A DNA stretch of 64,000 nt. Source: Oscillospiraceae bacterium (GTDB lineage Bacteria > Bacillota > Clostridia > Oscillospirales > Ruminococcaceae). The stretch lies in the NCBI GenBank assembly GCA_017513135.1, contig JAFWDH010000010.1, positions 1 through 64,000 of the forward strand. The letters run 5' to 3'. The notes below the pieces were generated by a model. That model was given only the letters and a program-made list of their open reading frames with translations. It was not told where the DNA came from and searched no databases. The position numbers were made by a program, and so were the translations under genes. Positions 57,808 through 64,000 of this stretch are shown here, piece by piece. How positions within the stretch are numbered: position 1 is the first letter of the stretch; each line of letters starts with the position of its first letter.

Positions 57808-59336
57808 ATGCTGCGTGAAGTCAGAACAGAAAACGGGATCGTCAGGGGATTGCCGGCCGCAGATCCCAGGATAACCTCTTTTAAGGGGATCCCCTTTGCC
57901 GCTCCGCCGGTTGGAGAGCTGCGCTGGCGCGCGCCTCAGCCTGCCGAAAACTGGGACGGGGTGCTTGATTGCTACAAGTTTGCGCCGATATCAATGCAGC
58001 ACATTCCGGGGCTGGACGAGACAAACATCTACACCAGAGAGTGGAACGTGGACCCGACATCCCGATGGATGAGGACTGCCTGTATCTTAATGTATGGACG
58101 CCTGCAAAGAAGACCGATGAAAAGCTTCCTGTATTCGTTTGGTACTTCGGCGGCGGTCTCAGAGAGGGAAATCCCGCTGAGATGGAATTTGACGGGGAGC
58201 GCATCGCAAGAAGAGGCGTCGTCGTAGTCACGGTCAACTACAGGCTAAACGCATTCGGATTCATAGCCCATCCCGAGATCACCGCAGAGAGCCCTGAAGC
58301 GCCTGCAAACTTCGGACATCTGGACCAGCAGGCAGGAACCCGCTGGGTCAAGAGAAACATTGCCGCTTTCGGAGGGGATCCGGAAAACATCACCATCGGC
58401 GGACAGTCTGCCGGCGCTCTGAGTGTCATTGCGCAGCTCTGTTCTCCGCAGAACGAAGGGCTGTTCCAGAGGGCTGTCGTTATGAGCGGACTTATTGCAA
58501 GCCCGTACAAGCCATCTCTCATGCGGACGTTCACATTTGAGGAGATGCAGGAGTGGGGCGTGAAGTTCTTCGATTTCCTCGGTGTCAAGAACCTGGAGGA
58601 AGCCCGTAAGGTGGATGCCGTAACGCTCAGAGACAAATGTGAGGAATTCTGTGCCGCTGAGAGATTCATGTGGGGGACCGTCGCCGACGGGAAATATCTG
58701 ATGAGTCCGTCCGATGTTGATTTCCAGATGGGAAAACGCATGCCGGTGCCGCTTATCGTGGGAGGGACGATCGGAGAGATCATGGGCCCGATGGGAGTAA
58801 GGAATATGGATGACTTCCGCAGGCTTGCAGAGAGAAGCTTCCCCGAATATGCCGACAGATACATGGAACTAATAGGACCCGACTTCCCGACCGCAATGGA
58901 CCGCACGAGAGTCAGCGGCGCAGAGATGGCGGCGAGAGCAATGAAGACATTTGACAGGAAGAGCGGAAAGGACAACACGATCTATCTGTACAAATTCAAT
59001 CCCGAGATGCCCGGATATGACCATCCCGGTACCTTCCACTCATCGGACCTCTGGTTCCATTTCGAGACGCTCGCCAAGTGCTGGAGACCCTTCACCGGCA
59101 AGCATTATGACCTGGCGCGCCAGATGTGCAATGCCCTGTGTTTCTTCATAAAGAATGAGGATCCGAACGGTATGGATGTCACCGGACTGCCCCAGCCTCT
59201 GTGGAAACCCTTCACGCTGGAGGAACCCAATGTGATGTTCTGGGGAGACACTCCTAGGACATATCTGGAAGGAACAGACGAACTCAAGGATCTGCTGGTC
59301 GATATATATGTAAGTCAGGTTGAAAGCGGAAACTGA
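57808..59336 (+). pseudogene. type B carboxylesterase with a frameshift
   Basis: The gene starts at 57808 (AAGGAG upstream) with LREVRTENGIVRGLPAADPR and FKGIPFAAPPVGELRWRAPQ. At about 58051-58056, within gtggacccgacatc, the frame changes. The family's PDIPMDEDCLYLNVWTP continues only in the other frame, to the stop at 59336. Restoring one C in the CCC run would give a continuous 509-aa esterase with FGGGLREG, the nucleophile GGQSAGALS and the His region FHSSDLWFHF. It is either a one-base deletion making a pseudogene, a phase-variable tract or a sequencing error. Confidence 0.88.
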
Positions 59337-59406
59337 TCAAGATAAAAAAGGAAGAGGGAGAAGAGACGGGGCTGTCTCTTCTCCCTCTTGGCTGCAGGGA
59401 AAGAAA

Positions 59407-60927
59407 TCATTTGTTCTTCGTCAGTTCTGTCAGATTGAGCAGGTTCAGATCGTTCTGATCGAAGCCCTGTCCGGATATGCCGAACACGTCTCCGTACTGG
59501 TTCTGATATACATGGTCGGCTGCTGTGCTCACATCAAATGTCTGTCCGTAACTGTTCGTGTAGGTGTCTACGCCGCGTATTGCTTCAGACCTTGCCTGAG
59601 AGATGCGGCTCTCGGCATCCGATCTCTTTTGGATGGAATCCATCAGACCCGCAGATGCCGATCTCGCATTCTGCGCGATCATCTGTGAGGTCTGCATCTG
59701 GAGCTGACGCAGGTGAGCCTGCTTCTGCATGACGACTGCCTGGTTTTGCGCGACTGTCTGACGTATTTCTGAGAACTTGCGGCTAATGGCATCGGCTTCC
59801 TTCTGTGCCAGAGAAGGAGAAGGCTGTAAGGTGCGCACAAAGTCCAGGAAGGCTCTCGTAGCGTCAGCTTCGTTCTCCTTATAGCAGAAACAGAAGTATT
59901 TTCGGTGTGAACCGAATGTGATCTGGTCGATCCTGATGCCGTGGTCTCTGCAGTGACCGAACGGGATCTCCTCACTATCGTTTTTCTGCTGAACCTGTGT
60001 CGGCCGATGCTCGGACGGCTGTGCCTGATTCTCTTTTTTCCTGCGCATGGCCTTTCCGATTATGCCTCCGCTCATCAGATCACTGAAGGAGAGCTTCTCT
60101 CTTCCGGATACAACATCGGAGAAAGTGCTTCCGATCTCGGAAAGACTGGCGCTGCCGGTCCTGTTCAGGAATCGGTCGATCCTTTCTTTTACGGCTTTGA
60201 TGTACTGGTTGTCCAGATTGAGCCCCCTGAACAGGTCGCCTCCGTAGACGAGTTCCTCTCCCTCATAGTCCATTCCGGCAAGCACGACAGCCTCGCGTCC
60301 GTTGGACAGAGTACCTGTGAATCTGCACATCACTGAACTGCACAGGACGTTTCTGGCAGAAGAGGAGATCTCCATGAACTGATCGAACCGGCTGATGTCG
60401 GAAGCGAGCTGTGTACGCGCGGCGTCCGGATCGGAACCCAGACGTGACGGCAGAGCAGTGCGGGACGTTTCCGTGAGCGGCGCGCCGAATACATTTTCCG
60501 CCCAGCTTTTCAGATAAAGGTCGGGCTCGGTAAACGATGTGTAGCCGCTGCTCACATGATTTGGGACAAGACCTATGACTCCTTTGATGAATACGTTCCT
60601 TACATCGTGGAACAGTTCCTTGGAATCGGATATTAGGATGCTTCCGTCGCTTCCGTCAGCCCTGATCCTGGTGGTAAAAGGTACAAGCTCCGACTGCCAC
60701 CTTTCATACAGATAGCCCTGGGTGGAATATCCGTCAGGCAGCACAGCTGATGCCAGGGGCATCCCGTCTGCTGTAGAGAAAGTCTTTATGCCGGGATCGT
60801 TCTCGCCTGCACGGTATCCGATGTGTACAGTATTACCGCAGTTTGGACACTTCACCATGGAAACGGTGAGAGAGTCCACTTCAAGAGCTGCTCCGCATTG
60901 CGGGCATATATACGCCTTAAGCTCCAT
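59407..60927 (-). CDS. zinc-ribbon protein with C-terminal coiled coil, function unknown
   Basis: A 506-aa soluble protein. It starts with a zinc ribbon (CPQCG ... CPNCG). A central domain of about 250 residues (including GVIGLVPNHVSSGYTSFTEP and GREAVVLAGMDYEGEEL) follows, with a second His/Cys-containing segment near HCRDHGIRIDQITFG. A Gln/Ala-rich coiled coil (about 390-450) precedes a terminal segment (NQYGDVFGISGQGFDQNDLN). I do not recognise the family. It shares with the 53930 protein only an N-terminal ribbon. It is followed upstream on the strand by nothing in its operon. Confidence 0.7.
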   Translation of the reverse strand: MELKAYICPQCGAALEVDSLTVSMVKCPNCGNTVHIGYRAGENDPGIKTFSTADGMPLASAVLPDGYSTQGYLYERWQSELVPFTTRIRADGSDGSILISDSKELFHDVRNVFIKGVIGLVPNHVSSGYTSFTEPDLYLKSWAENVFGAPLTETSRTALPSRLGSDPDAARTQLASDISRFDQFMEISSSARNVLCSSVMCRFTGTLSNGREAVVLAGMDYEGEELVYGGDLFRGLNLDNQYIKAVKERIDRFLNRTGSASLSEIGSTFSDVVSGREKLSFSDLMSGGIIGKAMRRKKENQAQPSEHRPTQVQQKNDSEEIPFGHCRDHGIRIDQITFGSHRKYFCFCYKENEADATRAFLDFVRTLQPSPSLAQKEADAISRKFSEIRQTVAQNQAVVMQKQAHLRQLQMQTSQMIAQNARSASAGLMDSIQKRSDAESRISQARSEAIRGVDTYTNSYGQTFDVSTAADHVYQNQYGDVFGISGQGFDQNDLNLLNLTELTKNK

Positions 60928-60940
60928 TTGGTCCTCCTTT

Positions 60941-61255
60941 TCAGGCTAGCCCGTTGCTGATCACCGTGACCTTGAATTCAAAGTCATGATCGGGCATTTC
61001 AAATTCATACACCCCTTCTTTTATAAAGCGGATCTCGGTGCCGTCGACAGCATTGACGTACAGATCTGCGTCAGTCACTGAGACCGTCTCTATCCTCACT
61101 GTATCACCCGGTCTTGCCGTTCTCGGACAGGATACCACGAACTGCTCGCCGGAAACGCATTTTATGCGGTACCTTCCCGCGCATCCGCTGAGAAGAGCAG
61201 CCAGCATCATTACCGCGGCTGTCAGTCCAGCCATACTTCTGTGTTTGTTTTTCAT
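60941..61255 (-). CDS. small lipoprotein
   Basis: A 104-aa protein with a signal peptide and lipobox LSGC (Cys25). The mature part is beta-rich, ending FEMPDHDFEFKVTVISNG, a fold reminiscent of short carbohydrate-binding or Big-like domains. It is transcribed just upstream of the zinc-ribbon gene (13 nt gap) and the two may be cotranscribed. Function unknown. Confidence 0.68.
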   Translation of the reverse strand: MKNKHRSMAGLTAAVMMLAALLSGCAGRYRIKCVSGEQFVVSCPRTARPGDTVRIETVSVTDADLYVNAVDGTEIRFIKEGVYEFEMPDHDFEFKVTVISNGLA

Positions 61256-61377
61256 TTTGTTCTCCTTCCTTAGGGCATTATCATCTTTTAAGTGGATCGG
61301 AGGAGATCTGCTGTTGCAGTATCAGACTCTGTTGCTAAAATTAATTTAGTTAATTATACCTTATAATGTGCGCAACA

Positions 61378-61410
61378 CAAAAAAGCTCTGCCCGACAGGA
61401 CAGAGCTTTT
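61378..61410 (-). terminator. terminator after the nucleotidase gene
   Basis: AAAAGCTCTG (61381-61390) and CAGAGCTTTT (61401-61410) form a 10-bp stem; the minus strand continues TT. Confidence 0.8.
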
Positions 61411-61423
61411 TATATGTCCGTTT

Positions 61424-62920
61424 TCAGTCTACGACTTCCAGACGTCCCTCCACATCGAAACCGAGGTGCTTGTTGTTTTTGAAGTACTCAAGGAGAGTCT
61501 GCACATCGCTTGTGGTGAGTATCATCGGCTCTCCGTTCGCTTTGACTTCCTCGTAGCTCAAGTTGAAGAACTCAGGGAGGTTGTTGTAGTGGAACTCCTG
61601 AATGCCGACGTTGTATATCAGATCGTCACGGACCTCATCGCCGTTCAGCTCGCATTTGAGCAGCTCGTGTCTTGATTTGGAGTAGATAACGTGCATGCCC
61701 TTGGACAGCTGATAGAACTCAGTGTGGTTGCCGAGCCATGCGGCGTCGCGGTAGATATGAAGAAGGGCCTTCTTCAGCTGAGCACCTGTCAGCTTGACTC
61801 CGTAGGATTTTCCGTCATATGGGTAGCATTCCGTGAAATCCTGAAGGGTTACGATCGGCCCCATATGCTTCTTCCTGACAGATCCCGAACCCATAAAGAA
61901 CAGGTCGACTGCAAGGCTGTCTTTCATAGCGTCGGCAAAGACCCCGCCGAGCTCCGTCTGCATCCATCTGTCCGGATGCTCAAGCTCGTAGTCGAAGTTG
62001 GCGACTACCTTGGCATATTTAAGGTCTGTCTGCGCCTTGATGGATCCGATGAATTCCTCCATCCTCTCGTCTCTGGGGCAGGTATCCTCATTGATCGGAA
62101 CGGGGGTCCATCTATAGGAATCGATACAGTTGTTGAGAGTGTCGATGATCAGGTCAAATCTGCCGATCTGGTCAGTGCCGGTTCCTGCCTGAACTATGAG
62201 GATGCCGTTCTCTATGGCGGGCTCGGTGATGAAGGTATGGGAATGGCCGCCGATTATGATATCAATTCCCCAGGACGGATCGATCAGTGAAGCCAGCTTC
62301 TTGTCTTCCTCGAAGCCTATGTGGGTGAGCAGGACCGTCAGGTCTATGTCAAGTCCGTTATATGAGTTGCAGATCTTCTCGACCTCAGAAGCAGCCTCCT
62401 CTATGCCTATGAAGGAGCCGATGACGTTCTCTCCCTTTGTCTGGGAAATGACTTCTTCCGTGAGGATGCCTATGAACAGGATCTTCATGCCGTCTATCTC
62501 CATGATATAGCACGGATTGAAGAGCCTTGTGTCGTTCTGCTTGATATAGAGGTTCGCGTTGATGATCGGGAAGGTAGCCATCTTCTCGAGGAACAGCAGA
62601 TGAGCTACGCCGTAGTCGGTCTCATGATTCCCGAGCGTTACTACGTCCGGAGCGAGGAGGTTGACGATCTGGATGGTTGAGAGTCCCAGGAACTCGCTGT
62701 CGATAACAGAACCGCGGAACATATCTCCGGCTATCGTGTAGATGACGTTGGGATCTTGATTGCGGCACTTGGTAAGATAGCCGGAAAGCATCGATACTCC
62801 GCCTGTCAGCTTTTCGTCTACCTTATCCACGAAGAAATCCCCGTGCATATCGTTTGAATGCAGCAGAGTAATCTTTTTGAATCTTTCTGAGGCATTCGCG
62901 TTAAGACGCCTGTATTCCAT
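61424..62920 (-). CDS. 5'-nucleotidase/2',3'-cyclic phosphodiesterase-type metallophosphoesterase
   Basis: A 498-aa enzyme. The metallophosphoesterase domain shows LLHSNDMHGDF, AGDMFRGS, TLGNHETDYG, LLTHIGFEED and GGHSHTFI. The C-terminal 5'-nucleotidase domain has GSGSVRKKHMGPI and DGKSYGVKLTGAQLKKAL. Most UshA-type enzymes are exported, but no signal peptide or wall anchor is seen, so this one is cytoplasmic. It may act on nucleotides, UDP-sugars or cyclic nucleotides. It ends at the terminator at 61378. Confidence 0.9.
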   Translation of the reverse strand: MEYRRLNANASERFKKITLLHSNDMHGDFFVDKVDEKLTGGVSMLSGYLTKCRNQDPNVIYTIAGDMFRGSVIDSEFLGLSTIQIVNLLAPDVVTLGNHETDYGVAHLLFLEKMATFPIINANLYIKQNDTRLFNPCYIMEIDGMKILFIGILTEEVISQTKGENVIGSFIGIEEAASEVEKICNSYNGLDIDLTVLLTHIGFEEDKKLASLIDPSWGIDIIIGGHSHTFITEPAIENGILIVQAGTGTDQIGRFDLIIDTLNNCIDSYRWTPVPINEDTCPRDERMEEFIGSIKAQTDLKYAKVVANFDYELEHPDRWMQTELGGVFADAMKDSLAVDLFFMGSGSVRKKHMGPIVTLQDFTECYPYDGKSYGVKLTGAQLKKALLHIYRDAAWLGNHTEFYQLSKGMHVIYSKSRHELLKCELNGDEVRDDLIYNVGIQEFHYNNLPEFFNLSYEEVKANGEPMILTTSDVQTLLEYFKNNKHLGFDVEGRLEVVD

Positions 62921-62973
62921 TTAGCGCATCTCCTTTCAAAACAACTTCGGTGCGGCGATGATGTGCCGTCTGT

Positions 62974-63843
62974 CTATTTCGATTTCACGGATACCAGAAG
63001 CTGGTCCAGCAGCCTGCACGCGGTGGTCTCTGTTCTGCCTTCTGTATCCCTGAGAGGATTAAGCTCCACCAGGTCATAAGAGCAGACCTCATCTATCCTG
63101 CCTGAGACAATGCTGTTTATCAGCAGTGCTTCTCTTTTGGTGATGCCGTCTTTTTCCGGGACAGAGACACCGGGTGCCTCTGTCGGGTCTATGACGTCAA
63201 GGTCAAAGCTGACGTGTACTGCAGAAGTGCCGTTCAGACATATTGAAAAGGCTTCTTCCATTACGCTTGCTATTCCTCTCTCTCTGAGATCATCCACAGA
63301 GTAAAGGTGTATGCCGGCTTTCTTAACGTTATCCTTTTCATCCCGGTCGATCGATCTGGCGCCGATAACACATATGTTCTGAGGATCTACGGTGCCGCCG
63401 CTATGGAATTCTCTCAGTTCACCGCATTCAAAACCGGAGATGCAGGCGAGCGGCAATCCGTGGATGTTTCCTGTTTCTGTGGTGCGGAATGTATTGTAAT
63501 CCGTGTGAGCGTCTATCCACATCACTCCGATCCTGCCGTATTGCGTTACGGAAGAAAGAACTGACGGTATGGCGCAGGAATGGTCTCCTCCGAGGAAAAC
63601 GGTGAAAGAACCGGAAGCTTTTGACGAAACAGCCCGCGAATACAATTCAGCGTTGAAGCGGTTCAGCGCTCCTTCGTTTTTTCTCTTATCTTCACGAGTC
63701 AGACTTTTTGTGCACGGCTCCGACGGAGATATCAGCTCAGAGGATATTTCCCTGAAATGCTGAAGAAGCAGCTCTGGAGCTTTGGAAGTGCCGTCCAGCG
63801 ATACTCCGAGATCCGAAGCCGCGCCAATAATGTTGATGTCCAT
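62974..63843 (-). CDS. arginase/agmatinase-family ureohydrolase
   Basis: The ATG at 63843 (AAGGGTG upstream) gives 289 aa starting MDINIIGAASDLGVSLDGTS. The manganese ligands are in LGGDHSCAIP, WIDAHTDYNT and VSFDLDVIDPTEAPGVS; HGLPLA also fits. Arginases have GNxHGMP with NxHGxP-type loops; here GNIHGLPL is seen, favouring arginase-like activity over agmatinase. The substrate (arginine or another guanidino compound) cannot be fixed from sequence. The remaining 157 nt to the window end contain no gene. Confidence 0.9.
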   Translation of the reverse strand: MDINIIGAASDLGVSLDGTSKAPELLLQHFREISSELISPSEPCTKSLTREDKRKNEGALNRFNAELYSRAVSSKASGSFTVFLGGDHSCAIPSVLSSVTQYGRIGVMWIDAHTDYNTFRTTETGNIHGLPLACISGFECGELREFHSGGTVDPQNICVIGARSIDRDEKDNVKKAGIHLYSVDDLRERGIASVMEEAFSICLNGTSAVHVSFDLDVIDPTEAPGVSVPEKDGITKREALLINSIVSGRIDEVCSYDLVELNPLRDTEGRTETTACRLLDQLLVSVKSK

Positions 63844-64000
63844 ATACTGAAACACCCTTTATTTTTTTTTTTGGGAACAGCCGTCATAGACGGCTGCCTG
63901 ATGTATGTTCATAACCGCAAATGCGGACATATCACATCTTCTATATTCTAATCGTTAGTACAGCGGAATACAATTTGCAGGCTCCTACAGTGCTGCGGCA

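Overview
The window looks like a chromosomal segment of a low-redox, gut-type Bacillota (Clostridia, Lachnospiraceae/Eubacteriales-like). Supporting signs are an ileS T-box leader with an ATC specifier, strong AGGAGG ribosome binding sites, TTG/GTG starts, MurT-GatD cell-wall genes, a fibro-slime/Cna-B surface protein, BioY, and several old-yellow-enzyme-type flavoproteins. The species cannot be named from this sequence.

Region 1 (1-14240) is a degraded integrative element next to the 3' end of a tRNA-Arg(CCG). It has short repeats beside the tRNA, a 58-aa element gene, a candidate structured RNA (723-939), a sortase B gene cut off before its catalytic Cys and fused tail-to-tail with an integrase remnant, and a membrane-anchored M23 peptidase of conjugative-element type. 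It also holds a complete type I restriction system (hsdR-hsdM-hsdS) led by a WYL-domain regulator, and a co-directional control module: LexA-like repressor, zinc ribbon, double alpha-CTD-like protein, two small proteins, a sigma region-4-like protein, a MazF-like/zinc-ribbon protein and an excisionase-like HTH protein.

Region 2 (14240-26800) is housekeeping and surface biology: gatD-murT (lipid II amidation), a secreted LRR protein, ileS with its T-box, and a 1765-residue surface adhesin with three near-identical 282-bp Cna-B repeats.

Region 3 (26800-31300) holds a lipoprotein, then a histidine cluster hisB'-hisH-hisA-hisF-hisIE and bioY. The first his gene is an in-frame chimera: a YerC/TrpR-like N-terminus joined to the C-terminal half of HisB, as if yerC-hisG-hisD-hisB had been collapsed by a deletion.

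Region 4 (31300-48000) has esterases, an OYE-family reductase, a QueG-like Fe-S protein, SRAP and ThpR, glycerate kinase, a hydrolase fused to a multi-pass membrane domain, a TerD-like protein with a pseudoknot-capable leader, an SDR, a peroxiredoxin-like protein, GNAT, an aldo/keto reductase and proC.

Region 5 (48000-53850) is an oligopeptide ABC operon (oppABCDF-like). Its binding-protein gene is circularly permuted: signal peptide, then the family's C-terminal half, then its N-terminal half.

Region 6 (53850-64000) has two zinc-ribbon proteins of unknown role, a large OYE/FAD reductase, a frameshifted carboxylesterase, a lipoprotein, a cytoplasmic 5'-nucleotidase-type enzyme and an arginase-family enzyme.

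The oddities most worth checking are the permuted oppA, the yerC-hisB fusion, the riboswitch-like leader of the TerD-like gene, and the structured RNA in the element. The two rearranged genes could be real or assembly errors; read-level data would decide.
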